Positions 53,185 through 62,492 of a stretch of DNA of 64,000 nucleotides are shown one piece after another (positions within the stretch are counted from its first letter, which is position 1; each line of letters starts with the position of its first letter). Origin of the DNA: Granulicatella elegans (lineage in GTDB: Bacteria > Bacillota > Bacilli > Lactobacillales > Aerococcaceae). The DNA is taken from contig NZ_CP085953.1 of NCBI RefSeq assembly GCF_020735385.1, forward strand, positions 496,001-560,000, given 5' to 3'. A model generated the notes under the pieces. That model was not told the DNA's origin, searched no databases, and saw only the letters and a list, made by a program, of their open reading frames with translations. Made by a program: the position numbers and the translations under genes.

Positions 53185-53200
53185 TGTTTCACGTGAAACA
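53185..53200. promoter_or_regulatory. parS site 1
   Basis: TGTTTCACGTGAAACA, a perfect 16-bp palindrome fitting the Firmicutes parS consensus TGTTNCACGTGAAACA, the centromere-like site of ParB (Spo0J). Confidence 0.93.
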
Positions 53201-53229
53201 TTAGAAGAGAATTTCAATATCAGAATAAA

Positions 53230-53245
53230 TGTTTCACGTGAAACA
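53230..53245. promoter_or_regulatory. parS site 2
   Basis: Second perfect TGTTTCACGTGAAACA, 45 bp from the first. Together they form a ParB loading pair about 17 kb from the origin, between rpsR and gdpP. Confidence 0.93.
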
Positions 53246-53320
53246 TTTTGACAAAGCATCAAGGGTATTCCTAAGCTGGAAAATATGTTAAAATGTATAT
53301 AGAAAGATGGTGATAAACAT

Positions 53321-55354
53321 ATGTTAAATCATTTTAAGGAATGGTATGAAAAACTTCCATCTTATCTAAGAGTCCCTTCTGTAAAATATTATGGAGGATC
53401 TTTTATAATCCTTTTATTTATTCTATGTATAATGAGTTTTGTAACTCATGTATGGTTAGGTTTCGTATTTTTATTTTGGATATGTTTATTTGCCACATTA
53501 GTATATTTTTCAATACAGCATATTAATAAAAAAATTAATGAATATGCGATTGATATAGCTTACAAGATTCTTAAAGGTGAGCAAGACGCCTATTTAAAAA
53601 TGCCAATAGGTATGATTTTATATGATAAAAATGAGAATATTACATGGATAAATCCATATCTTCAGAAGAAACTCCAAAGACAGGATGTTATAGGAATTCC
53701 GTTAAAAGAATTAAATGAACGATTATATTATCAAGTGAAAAGACAAATTCAAAATCAAAAAGAAAATGATATCTTTACTCATGTAGATAAAAAATATCAA
53801 GTAATCGTACATTCTGACATTCGAATGATTTATTTAACAGATATTACAGAATATGCAAGTGTTGAAGAAAAATATCATGAAGAACAAATTGTTTTTGGAC
53901 AAATATTTTTAGATAATTTTTCAGAAGTTTCCCAGTCATTAAATGATAGAAGAAAATCAAATTTAAACAATTTTGTAACGAATCAATTATCAAGTTGGGC
54001 AATTCATCATAATATCTTTATGAAGAGAGTGGACGATGATCGTTTTATTGCATTTTTAAATCGAAAATCATTGGAAATTTTGGAAAAAGAAAAGTTTGAT
54101 ATTATGGATAAAATTCGTGAAACTACAGCTAAACAAAACTATCCATTAACTGTAAGTATGGGATTCTCCTATCCAGATAAAGAAAATAGTGATGTAACAT
54201 ACCCAGAAATTGCTTCTTATGCGCAAGCAAACTTGGATTTAGCTCTAGGACGTGGTGGAGACCAAGTAGTTGTTCGTTCTCAAAATGAGGATGCACGTTT
54301 CTATGGTGGAAAATCAAACCCAATGGAAAAACGAACAAGAGTAAGAGCAAGAATGGTTTCTCAAGCATTAAAAGATTTAATGGAAGAAGCATCTGAAATT
54401 ATTGTAATGGGACATCAATTTCCAGATATGGATGCTATAGGAGCTTGTTTAGGAATTCGACGTATTGCAAACATGAATCAGAAAAAAGCTTGGATTGTGA
54501 CAAATGAAAATCAATATTCTCATGATATTCATAAACTGATGGATGTCATTCAAAAACAAAAAGCACTACGAGAGGATATAATTACTCCAGAAGAAGCATT
54601 GGAAAAACTAACACCCAATACATTAGTTATATTAGTGGATGTGAGTCGTCCAGTCATTGCTGCTTCTCCAGAAGTGTTGAAACAAGCTAATAAAATTGTT
54701 GTAATCGACCACCATCGAAGAAGTCAAGATTTTCCAAAAAATCCTGTGTTGGTTTATATTGAACCTTATGCTTCTTCAACTGGTGAATTAATCACAGAAT
54801 TATTTGAATATCAGAATAATTATGCAGAAAGTATTCAACCAATTGAAGCAACAGCGATGTTAGGTGGAATTATTGTTGATACAAGAAACTTTACATTAAG
54901 AACAGGTTCAAGAACATTTGACGCAGCAAGTTATTTAAAATCAGTTGGTGCAGATACAATTCTAATTCAAAGATTATTGAAAGAAAATGTAGAAACTTTT
55001 TTATTAAGAAGTCATTTATTAAATTCATTAATTTTATTGGATAATAATATTGGAATTGTACAAGGGGAAGAGGATAATCCTTATTCAACAGTTGTTGCTG
55101 CACAAACAGCCGATATGATGCTTTCAATGGAAAATATTGATGCTTCATTTGTTGTTACAAAACGTGAAGATGGACGAATAGGTATTAGTGGAAGAAGTTT
55201 AGAAAATAAAAATGTACAACGAGTAATGGAAAAAATGGGGGGTGGAGGACATCTCTCGAATGCAGCTACTCAATTAAGTGATACTACGATTGAAGAAGCT
55301 GTTATCCAATTAAAAGAAGTAATTTCTGATTTAGGAAATGATATAGATTTATAG
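53321..55354 (+). CDS. gdpP: cyclic-di-AMP phosphodiesterase GdpP
   Basis: 677 residues. Two membrane helices (FIILLFILCIMSFVTHVW, VFLFWICLFATLVYFSI), a PAS domain (MPIGMILYDKNENITWIN), a degenerate GGDEF domain, and a DHH/DHHA1 phosphodiesterase domain with GHQFPDMDAIGA, VIDHHRRS near residue 462 and GGGGHLSNAA. It degrades c-di-AMP and so influences potassium import and wall stress resistance. The KtrA/KtrB potassium system, a known c-di-AMP target, is 3 kb away. 12 bases before rplI. Confidence 0.97.
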   Translation: MLNHFKEWYEKLPSYLRVPSVKYYGGSFIILLFILCIMSFVTHVWLGFVFLFWICLFATLVYFSIQHINKKINEYAIDIAYKILKGEQDAYLKMPIGMILYDKNENITWINPYLQKKLQRQDVIGIPLKELNERLYYQVKRQIQNQKENDIFTHVDKKYQVIVHSDIRMIYLTDITEYASVEEKYHEEQIVFGQIFLDNFSEVSQSLNDRRKSNLNNFVTNQLSSWAIHHNIFMKRVDDDRFIAFLNRKSLEILEKEKFDIMDKIRETTAKQNYPLTVSMGFSYPDKENSDVTYPEIASYAQANLDLALGRGGDQVVVRSQNEDARFYGGKSNPMEKRTRVRARMVSQALKDLMEEASEIIVMGHQFPDMDAIGACLGIRRIANMNQKKAWIVTNENQYSHDIHKLMDVIQKQKALREDIITPEEALEKLTPNTLVILVDVSRPVIAASPEVLKQANKIVVIDHHRRSQDFPKNPVLVYIEPYASSTGELITELFEYQNNYAESIQPIEATAMLGGIIVDTRNFTLRTGSRTFDAASYLKSVGADTILIQRLLKENVETFLLRSHLLNSLILLDNNIGIVQGEEDNPYSTVVAAQTADMMLSMENIDASFVVTKREDGRIGISGRSLENKNVQRVMEKMGGGGHLSNAATQLSDTTIEEAVIQLKEVISDLGNDIDL

Positions 55355-55366
55355 GAGGTAAGAAAA

Positions 55367-55819
55367 ATGAAAGTTATTTTTCTACAAGATGTTAAAGGTA
55401 AAGGTAAAAAAGGAGATGTAAAAAACGTAGCAGATGGCTATGCACAAAATTTCCTTATTAAAAATGGTTTAGCGAAAGAAGCAACAAATGCTAGCTTATC
55501 AACTTTAGCTGGTCAAAAGAAAGCAGAAGAAAAACATAATGCTGAATTATTAGCACAAGCTAAAAAATTAAAAGAGTTTTTAGAAAAAGAAGAAACTGTG
55601 GTAACGATTAAAGCAAAAGCAGGAGAAGATGGACGTTTATTTGGAGCAATTCCAGCAAAACAAATTGCAGAAGAATTTAATAAAGCTTTTAATCTATCAT
55701 TAGATCGTCGTAAATTTGAATTATCTGCTCCTATTCGTGCATTAGGATTTGCTAGAGTACCTGTTAAATTACATCATGATGTTCAAGCAATAATGACTGT
55801 GAATATTGTTGCTCAATAA
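55367..55819 (+). CDS. rplI: ribosomal protein bL9
   Basis: 150 residues: [36 protein letters not shown], the bL9 signature, long central helix, then a C-terminal domain. RBS AGGAGG. In many relatives the replicative helicase gene follows; here a terminator does. Confidence 0.98.
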   Translation: MKVIFLQDVKGKGKKGDVKNVADGYAQNFLIKNGLAKEATNASLSTLAGQKKAEEKHNAELLAQAKKLKEFLEKEETVVTIKAKAGEDGRLFGAIPAKQIAEEFNKAFNLSLDRRKFELSAPIRALGFARVPVKLHHDVQAIMTVNIVAQ

Positions 55820-55829
55820 TAACTTTTCC

Positions 55830-55860
55830 AAAACTGTGGATAAATTTCCACAGTTTTTAT
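55830..55860 (+). terminator. terminator of gdpP-rplI
   Basis: AAACTGTGGA-5-TCCACAGTTT followed by TTAT. The stem contains DnaA-box-like TGTGGATAA by chance or not. Confidence 0.88.
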
Positions 55861-55892
55861 TTATTTGTAAAATTATTCACAAATAAATGTAA

Positions 55893-55921
55893 ATAAAAAC
55901 CACCGATTTTCATCGGTGGAA
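55893..55921 (-). terminator. terminator downstream of rlmH
   Basis: CCACCGAT-4-ATCGGTGG; on the minus strand TTTTTATTT follows. About 125 bases beyond the rlmH stop; 55922-56046 otherwise shows no gene. Confidence 0.85.
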
Positions 55922-56046
55922 AAAAGGATTAGAAATATTTATTTTGGGAGGATAAATATTCTTATTTGGGAATGACTAAAGTATAGAGGAAGAATATGAA
56001 AAAATTATGAAATAAATTTATAGATTTTATTATGTTTTATGAAAAA

Positions 56047-56526
56047 TTATTTATGATAGGCATGCCCTGCAGTAATACGAAATGCACGATAAATTTGTTC
56101 AACTAGAACTAGTCTCATTAATTGATGAGGAAGAGTAATTCTACCAAATGAAATTTTAACATTCGCACGTTTTTTTACCATATCACTTAGTCCAAGTGAA
56201 CCACCAATAATGAAAACAATAGAACTTTTTCCATTTATTCCATAATTTTCAATTTTTTTAGCTAATTGTTCTGAACTAATTAAATCTCCCTCAATTGCCA
56301 TAGCAATAACGGTATCAGAATCCTTTACTTTAGAAAGAATTTTTTCTCCTTCTTTATCTTTAACTTGCTCCATTTCTTTTTCACTTAGATTTTCTGGAGC
56401 CTTTTCATCAGGAACTTCAATGAATTGAAGTTTACAATAACTTCCTAATCGTTTGGCATATTCGTCTATACCTTGTTTCAAATATTTTTCTTTTAATTTT
56501 CCAACACTAATAATGGTAATATTCAT
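56047..56526 (-). CDS. rlmH: 23S rRNA pseudouridine-1915 N3-methyltransferase RlmH
   Basis: 159 residues of the SPOUT fold: [43 protein letters not shown] (SAM-binding knot), [20 protein letters not shown] and the C-terminal AYHK. It methylates the stalk of helix 69 in the ribosome. Against the direction of its neighbours. In staphylococci the 3' end of this gene is the SCC integration site; no such element is seen here. Confidence 0.97.
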   Translation of the reverse strand: MNITIISVGKLKEKYLKQGIDEYAKRLGSYCKLQFIEVPDEKAPENLSEKEMEQVKDKEGEKILSKVKDSDTVIAMAIEGDLISSEQLAKKIENYGINGKSSIVFIIGGSLGLSDMVKKRANVKISFGRITLPHQLMRLVLVEQIYRAFRITAGHAYHK

Positions 56527-56662
56527 ATGACTCTCCTTTAAAAAGTTTACGTTAGTATTATACTAAATATTTGGATAAGATTTCATTTATTTTATCGATT
56601 TTTTTATTGAAAAGCATTATAATTTTCAAGAATAGATTTTTTATCATTAAAGGAGGAATTAA

Positions 56663-58042
56663 ATGATTCGTTTTTTATTTCAACAATCCATTCCTAAAAG
56701 AATAGCAGCTAGTTTTGCTATCGTCATTTTAGTGGGTTCTTTATTATTAAACTTACCTATCTCACAATTAGAAACTTCACAGGCAACTTATTTTGATCAT
56801 TTGTTTACGACAGTTTCTATGGTTTGTGTAACTGGATTATTTACTCAGCCAGTTGCTTCTACTTATAATACATTTGGTCAAATGATTGGTATGATATTAA
56901 TACAAATTGGTGGGCTCGGGTTAATGAGTATGATTGCTTTTTTCTTTTTTGATTCAGGAAAGAAATTGTCTTTAATGGATCGTCTGGCACTGCAAGATAG
57001 TTTGAATAGAGATGATACAAAGAATTTTAAAGATTACTTAAGTACTATTTTTAAATATACTTTTATCATTGAAGGAATAGCAGCTATATTATTTATGATA
57101 CGTTTTATACCGATGTTAGGAGTTGGTAAAGGGATATTTACTTCGATATTTCTTGCAATTTCTGCTTTTTGTAATGCTGGATTTGATAACTTAGGAAGTA
57201 ATAGTTTGATTGATTACGCAACAGATCCATTATTATCAATTGTCATTTCAGCATTAATTATATTAGGGGGAATTGGTTTTGCAGTATGGTTTGATGTGAA
57301 AAATTCTATTTCACGCTATCGTCGTTCGCTTCCAAATAAATATCACAAGTCATTTTATCAACGATTACATTATCATACGAAAGTGGTCATTTTATTAACA
57401 TTAGGGATTTTGCTAACAGGAACTTTCTTAACGTTGATAACAGAGTGGCATAATCCTGATACGATTGGAAATTTGAATTTTGGAGAAAAATTATTAGTTA
57501 GTTTTTTCCAAACGGTGACGATGAGAACAGCAGGATTTGCTAGTATTGATTATACAAAAGCTAATCCTTCAACTTTATTACTCTATTGTATTCAAATGTT
57601 TATTGGTGGATCTCCAGGAGGAACAGCAGGCGGTGTGAAAACTACAACAGTATTAGTCGTTTTATTATTTATTCGTTCTGAAATTTATGAAAAGAAGTCC
57701 ATTAATTTTAGACATCATACGATTTCCTATGAAATGGCTCGAAAATCATTAACGATTTTTATGATTTTTACCGTTTTAACATTAAGTAGTGTATTCTTGT
57801 TAAGTTTAACGGATCCACAGGTTCCATTATTATATACATTATTTGAAACAATTTCTGCCATGTGTACAGTGGGGGTAACAGCTAATTTAACACCGACCTT
57901 ATCGATGTTTGGACAAATTATTATTATGATATTAATGTTTATAGGAAGAATTGGGCCTTTAACAGTATTACTAAGTTTTTCAAATCGTAATCAACAAGAG
58001 TTACTGATAAAATATGCGAAAGCTCCATTATTAATCGGATAG
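56663..58042 (+). CDS. ktrB: potassium transporter KtrB (TrkH/KtrB family)
   Basis: 459 residues. Four membrane-pore-membrane repeats with filter-like motifs TVSMVCVTGLFT, SAFCNAGFDNLG, TMRTAGFASID and SAMCTVGVTANL, and SPGGTAGGVKTTT. Forms the membrane channel of a sodium-dependent K+ importer with KtrA rings. AAAGGAGG precedes the ATG. 15 bases before ktrA. Confidence 0.95.
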   Translation: MIRFLFQQSIPKRIAASFAIVILVGSLLLNLPISQLETSQATYFDHLFTTVSMVCVTGLFTQPVASTYNTFGQMIGMILIQIGGLGLMSMIAFFFFDSGKKLSLMDRLALQDSLNRDDTKNFKDYLSTIFKYTFIIEGIAAILFMIRFIPMLGVGKGIFTSIFLAISAFCNAGFDNLGSNSLIDYATDPLLSIVISALIILGGIGFAVWFDVKNSISRYRRSLPNKYHKSFYQRLHYHTKVVILLTLGILLTGTFLTLITEWHNPDTIGNLNFGEKLLVSFFQTVTMRTAGFASIDYTKANPSTLLLYCIQMFIGGSPGGTAGGVKTTTVLVVLLFIRSEIYEKKSINFRHHTISYEMARKSLTIFMIFTVLTLSSVFLLSLTDPQVPLLYTLFETISAMCTVGVTANLTPTLSMFGQIIIMILMFIGRIGPLTVLLSFSNRNQQELLIKYAKAPLLIG

Positions 58043-58057
58043 AAAGTAGGAATATAT

Positions 58058-58723
58058 ATGACAAAAACAGTAGGAATCTTAGGAATAGGCTTATTTGGTA
58101 CTACCATTGCGAAGCAATTAAGCCAATATGACTGTGATATTATTGCAGTAGATAGTCAAGAAGAAAATGTGAATCGTTTAGAACCTTATGTGGCTAAAGG
58201 AGTCATTGCGGATATTACAGATATTCATGTATTAGAAGAAATTGGTATTAGTGATTGTGAAGTTGTAGTGGTAGCTACAGGAAGTAATTTAGAAGCAAGT
58301 ATTTTAGCAGTGATGCATTGTCATAAATTAGGAGTTCCAAAAATTGTAGCCAAAGCAAAAAGTAAAACTTCAACAGAAATTTTAATGAAGATGGGAGCCA
58401 CTAGAATTATTAATCCTGAAAAAGAAACAGGAATTCGAGTTGCAAAAAATATTGTATATCATAAATTAGCAGATGTAATTTCTTTAGATGAAAATATCTC
58501 CTTAGTAGAATTTTATCCACCATTATCATGGGTTGGAAAATCTTTAGATAGCTTACAATTACGCCAAAAATATGATTTGAACTTAATTGGCTATCGTACA
58601 GAAGAAAATGCTTCGTTAAATACACAATTAAGTGCTGATTTTGAAGTGAAAGAGAAGTTTATGTTAGTTGCTATTATGGATAGTAAACGATTAGAAAATG
58701 CTGATTTTTTAAATGAGGAGTAA
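58058..58723 (+). CDS. ktrA: potassium transporter regulatory subunit KtrA
   Basis: 221 residues. RCK_N domain with the Rossmann nucleotide site GILGIGLFGTTIAKQL and acidic D in IIAVDSQ; RCK_C domain from about residue 140 (ISLVEFYPPLSWVGKSLDSL). Binds ATP/ADP and, in relatives, c-di-AMP in RCK_C, which closes the channel. The stop codon is directly followed by the IS1182-type element, so any native terminator has been displaced. Confidence 0.95.
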   Translation: MTKTVGILGIGLFGTTIAKQLSQYDCDIIAVDSQEENVNRLEPYVAKGVIADITDIHVLEEIGISDCEVVVVATGSNLEASILAVMHCHKLGVPKIVAKAKSKTSTEILMKMGATRIINPEKETGIRVAKNIVYHKLADVISLDENISLVEFYPPLSWVGKSLDSLQLRQKYDLNLIGYRTEENASLNTQLSADFEVKEKFMLVAIMDSKRLENADFLNEE

Positions 58724-60425
58724 CAAAAAGAGGCTGGGCAAAAAGTCTCAAAAATAGAAGAAAGCACGTCCCGATTTTGACTGAAATCAAAATTAGGACG
58801 TGCTTTTTAATAAATTCAGTAAAATCAAGGGGGATAAACCACCCTTGATTCATATTATTTAAGATATATTTCCTTAATCTCTGCAAATTCATCCCTAAAA
58901 AGAGCAGACCAATGTCATTATGAACTGCATTTTTACCTCTAACATGAGTTCTGCGCATGCCAAAATTGCGCTTCATTTGACCGAAAACTGGCTCAACTTC
59001 AATTTTTCGTTGAGCATATATACTACTTCCACGGTCACTATGTAACGCTTCTTTAATCGTTTCTTTATAAGATTCCCAAACTTGGTTTACACGGATTTGA
59101 CGTTGTTGTCCAGTAGGAGTTTTCGCTAATTCATCCAATGCTTCTGTTTCTTGAATTGAATCTGTCTCATACACTTTAAATCTACGAGTAAATCCATTCT
59201 TATCGTTTCTTGTTGAATAATATTTAAAACTAAATTTTACACCTAAATGATCAATATAATAATCTTCCTCTTCATTGTAATACCAATTTTGTCTATTAGA
59301 TGGATCATTTTTAAATTTCTTCGTTTGTTCTTTTTCGTACATTGTGTAAGGAATCAAAGGTGTCTTTTCATACTCTTCAAGAATCAATTGATAGTTTTCT
59401 TCACTACCGTATCCAGCATCCGCAATAATAATAGAAAATTTGTCTAATAGTTTAAATGAATTTAAAAATGGTTTAAGAGTACGCATATCTGTAGGATTAG
59501 GAAATACATCAAAACCTAAAACATATTGATGATTCGTTGCGATTTGAAGATTATAGCCAGGTTTTAATTCTCGATTTTTCATGGCATCTTCTTTCATACA
59601 CATAAAAGTAGCATCGTTATCTGTTTTAGAATAACTATTCCGGTTATCAAATGTTTCCTTAGCTATCGTATATTTTTCTTTACGAGGCAGAAAATCTTTT
59701 TCAAGTTGACGTTTAAAAGAATTTAACAAGCGTTTTTTCTGTTTGTTTTTAGAACCACCAACAATATGTTTAGGTTCTTCTTCAATGAGTTCTTCTAACT
59801 GTTCTAGAGAGTTATTAGTAGCTTCAATCATGGCATGAACACCATATTCAGTAATTTTTTCTTCTTCTGATAAAGCAATATTCACTTGATTTTGAATTAA
59901 TTGATCATATAATGTACTAATTTTTTCATTTAAAGCTTCATCATATCTTTCAATAGCTTTACGCCATACAAATGAATAACGATTGGCATCTGCTTGAACT
60001 TTTGTACCATCAATAAATAAACTATCTGAATCAATAATATGATAGTGTTGGAGTAATAAAGTAAAGTATACGAAAATGTTTTTAATGATAGAGGAAAACT
60101 GTTCATTACTTCTAAAATTATTAATAACATGGTAACAGACATAAGTTTGTTGAGAAAGCCACTGCATCGGAATATTTTCTTCATTTAATTGAACAATTTT
60201 TCTACCACTATACGTAGAACGAGTATAAGCGAAGAGAATCATTTTTAATAACATACGAGGATGATGAGCAGGTCTACCCATTTTTGATGTTGTATTAGGA
60301 AAGATAATAGAATCTGGAATAGAATCTACAAACTGATTAATAAATTGAGCAATGTGGTTTTTAGGGACGGTTAATGTAAAATTTAGTTCTAAAGTATCTG
60401 TTGGTGTGGTATAATTTTTGTACAT
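58674..60425 (-). CDS. IS1182-family transposase, running past the IS end
   Basis: 583 residues. N-terminal RPAHHPRMLLKMILFAYTRSTYSGRKI, DGTKVQADANRYSFVW, a DDE core with IIADAGYGSEENYQLI, and the typical EPVFGQMKRNFGMRRTHVRGK near the end. After GMNLQRLRKYIL...GWFIPLDFTEF the frame has no stop inside the element; it reads through the inverted repeat and 17 codons into antisense ktrA (stop at 58674). Apart from this tail the protein looks intact. ATG 60425 has AAAGGGTG upstream. Confidence 0.85.
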   Translation of the reverse strand: MYKNYTTPTDTLELNFTLTVPKNHIAQFINQFVDSIPDSIIFPNTTSKMGRPAHHPRMLLKMILFAYTRSTYSGRKIVQLNEENIPMQWLSQQTYVCYHVINNFRSNEQFSSIIKNIFVYFTLLLQHYHIIDSDSLFIDGTKVQADANRYSFVWRKAIERYDEALNEKISTLYDQLIQNQVNIALSEEEKITEYGVHAMIEATNNSLEQLEELIEEEPKHIVGGSKNKQKKRLLNSFKRQLEKDFLPRKEKYTIAKETFDNRNSYSKTDNDATFMCMKEDAMKNRELKPGYNLQIATNHQYVLGFDVFPNPTDMRTLKPFLNSFKLLDKFSIIIADAGYGSEENYQLILEEYEKTPLIPYTMYEKEQTKKFKNDPSNRQNWYYNEEEDYYIDHLGVKFSFKYYSTRNDKNGFTRRFKVYETDSIQETEALDELAKTPTGQQRQIRVNQVWESYKETIKEALHSDRGSSIYAQRKIEVEPVFGQMKRNFGMRRTHVRGKNAVHNDIGLLFLGMNLQRLRKYILNNMNQGWFIPLDFTEFIKKHVLILISVKIGTCFLLFLRLFAQPLFVTPHLKNQHFLIVYYP

Positions 60426-60583
60426 AGGAGTCACCCTTTCTTATTTTATTTCATTCAAACTTATTATAACAGAGGTAGACTCCTATGTTTAATTTATAAG
60501 ACTAAAAAGCACTATAAAATCCTGTTTCAGAATTTTATAGTGCTTTCTTCTATTTTTGAGACTTTTTGCCCAGCCTCTTTTTG
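58724..60583 (-). mobile_element. IS1182-family insertion sequence
   Basis: 1860 bp with perfect 44-bp inverted repeats (CAAAAAGAGGCTGGGCAAAA...AAAGCAC; 58724-58767 and 60540-60583). Beside each is a hairpin sharing the AAAGCAC: left 58762-58806 (AAAGCACGTCC/GGACGTGCTTT), right about 60505-60545 (AAAGCACTATAAAAT/ATTTTATAGTGCTTT). These can stop incoming or outgoing transcription. No clear target duplication. It lies 0 bases after the ktrA stop and 8 bases before the msmK stop. Confidence 0.9.
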
Positions 60584-60591
60584 CGTTTACA

Positions 60592-61695
60592 TTAACGAAT
60601 AACTGTTTCAGTTTCTGCATCGAAGAAATGTGATTTATTTAAGTCAAATGCTAAATCAACCATTTCTCCTGGGTTGTGGAAGTCACGAGCATCCACTTTA
60701 GATACGAATTCAGTGTCATCTACTTTAGTATATAACATAGTTTCAGCACCTAATAATTCTGATACAACAACTTCAGCTTTTACAGAAGATGAAGGATATG
60801 TTTCAAGAACAATTTGTGAACCTTTAATATCTTCTGGACGAATACCGAAGATTAATTCTTTACCGTTGTATCCTTTTTCTTCTAATAGATTTTGTTTAGC
60901 TAATGGTAATTGTAAAGCTAAACCTTTACCGTTTGAAATTACGCCATCTTGTAATGTTACTTTGAAGAAGTTCATTGCTGGTGATCCAATGAATCCAGCT
61001 ACGAATACATTATTTGGAGTATTGTAAACTTCTTGAGGAGAACCAATTTGTTGAACGATACCGTCTTTCATAATAACAATACGGTCAGCCATTGTCATCG
61101 CTTCAGTTTGGTCGTGTGTTACATAAATTGTAGTTGTTTCTAAACGACGGTGTAATTTAGCGATTTCTGCACGCATAGCAACACGTAATTTAGCATCTAA
61201 GTTTGATAGAGGTTCGTCCATTAAGAATACTTTAGCATCACGAACGATTGCACGACCTAAAGCCACACGTTGACGTTGTCCACCTGATAAAGCTGCTGGT
61301 TTACGTTCTAAGTATTGAGCTAATCCTAAGATTTCTGCTGCATTTTTAACACGTTTATCGATTTCAGCTTTGTCATATTTACGTAATTTTAATCCGAATG
61401 CCATGTTATCATAAACACTCATATGTGGATATAATGCATAGTTTTGGAATACCATTGCGATGTCACGATCTTTAGGAGCCACATCGTTCATTACAGTGTC
61501 CCCAATTTTTAATTCACCTTCAGAAATATCTTCTAAACCAGCAATCATACGTAAAGTTGTAGATTTACCACATCCAGAAGGTCCTACGAATACAATAAAC
61601 TCACGATCTTTGATATGTAAGTTAAAGTCTGTTACTGAATAGAAATCAGCATTATCGTATTTTTTGTGAATATGATTTAATTCAATTTGCACCAT
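60592..61695 (-). CDS. msmK: multi-sugar ABC transporter ATPase (MsmK/UgpC family)
   Basis: 367 residues. ABC domain with Walker A GPSGCGKSTT, Q-loop VFQNYALYPHMSV, signature LSGGQRQRVALGRAIV, Walker B KVFLMDEPLSNLD, switch His VTHDQTEAM, then a TOBE/regulatory domain (GIRPEDIKG). Stand-alone copies energise several carbohydrate importers; no permeases or binding proteins are nearby. ATG at 61695 with AGGGG upstream. A cre-like site overlaps its promoter. Confidence 0.93.
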   Translation of the reverse strand: MVQIELNHIHKKYDNADFYSVTDFNLHIKDREFIVFVGPSGCGKSTTLRMIAGLEDISEGELKIGDTVMNDVAPKDRDIAMVFQNYALYPHMSVYDNMAFGLKLRKYDKAEIDKRVKNAAEILGLAQYLERKPAALSGGQRQRVALGRAIVRDAKVFLMDEPLSNLDAKLRVAMRAEIAKLHRRLETTTIYVTHDQTEAMTMADRIVIMKDGIVQQIGSPQEVYNTPNNVFVAGFIGSPAMNFFKVTLQDGVISNGKGLALQLPLAKQNLLEEKGYNGKELIFGIRPEDIKGSQIVLETYPSSSVKAEVVVSELLGAETMLYTKVDDTEFVSKVDARDFHNPGEMVDLAFDLNKSHFFDAETETVIR

Positions 61696-61732
61696 TTTAT
61701 AATCCCCTTTTGTTATCTTATTGGATAATATA

Positions 61733-61754
61733 ATTATACATGAAAAAGCTTTCA
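61733..61754 (-). promoter_or_regulatory. msmK -10 box and cre-like site
   Basis: TATAAT at 61733-61738 (minus) and, just upstream, TGAAAAAGCTTTCA (61741-61754), a palindrome one base away from the cre consensus at its centre. CcpA binding here would compete with RNA polymerase. Confidence 0.65.
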
Positions 61755-61916
61755 AAACCTACAGTCCCCTTGCCTAAAAATTCTTCGTCATTTTTGTGCA
61801 AGATGCCTAGAAATGTAGAGTATAAGGATTTGTAAAAAATGAAGGGACTTCTAGTGTAATTTTCCTCTTTCAATGTTATGATAGAAGAGAATAGAATGAT
61901 TGGAAAAGGTGATGAA

Positions 61917-62480
61917 ATGGAAAGAAAACGTGGATTTGAAATTATATCAAGTTATCAAGATAAAGGGATTAATATCCCAAAACGTTCCACAAAACATTCA
62001 GCAGGATATGATTTTGAAGCAGCAGAAACAATTGTGTTACCAAGTATTTGGAAGATGATTTTTAAATATTGTGCTGTTCAATTAAAACAATGGGTGTACC
62101 GTAGCGATAGAAAAGTAGTGGAAGCTGAATTAGAAAAAGAACAAAAAGTATTAAAACCGATTTTAGTTCCTACAGGAATTAAAGCATATATGCAAGAAGA
62201 TGAATATTTACAATTAGCAAACCGTTCTAGTAATCCATTAAAACACTTCTTAGTATTACCAAATGGAGTAGGAGTTGTGGATAGCGATTACTATAATAAT
62301 GAAGGGAATGAAGGACATATTTATTTCCAATTATTGAATTTTGGATTATTTGATAAGGAAATTCAAAAAGGTAATCGTATCGGTCAAGGAATTTTCCATT
62401 CATTCTTGAAAGTAGATGAAGATGATGAACAAGAAGCGAATGAGAGAACAGGTGGATTTGGTTCATCAGGCGTTCGCTAG
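61917..62480 (+). CDS. dut: dUTP diphosphatase with an inserted segment
   Basis: 187 residues; typical trimeric dUTPases have about 150. Motif I STKHSAGYDFEA, motif II LANRSSNP, motif III NGVGVVDSDYYNNEGNEG, motif IV RIGQGIF, motif V ERTGGFGSSG are all present, so activity is likely. Between motifs I and II lie some 45 extra residues (LPSIWKMIFKYCAVQLKQWV...EKEQKVLKP), partly hydrophobic. ATG at 61917 with AAAGGTG upstream; the frame begins at 61878 but without a ribosome site. Removes dUTP and makes dUMP. 12 bases before radA. Confidence 0.92.
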   Translation: MERKRGFEIISSYQDKGINIPKRSTKHSAGYDFEAAETIVLPSIWKMIFKYCAVQLKQWVYRSDRKVVEAELEKEQKVLKPILVPTGIKAYMQEDEYLQLANRSSNPLKHFLVLPNGVGVVDSDYYNNEGNEGHIYFQLLNFGLFDKEIQKGNRIGQGIFHSFLKVDEDDEQEANERTGGFGSSGVR

Positions 62481-62492
62481 GAAGGAGTTTTT

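Noticed and set aside
55976-56010. Very short ATG-starting frame after rplI
   Set aside because: Only a few codons (MKKL and stop) despite a purine-rich stretch upstream.
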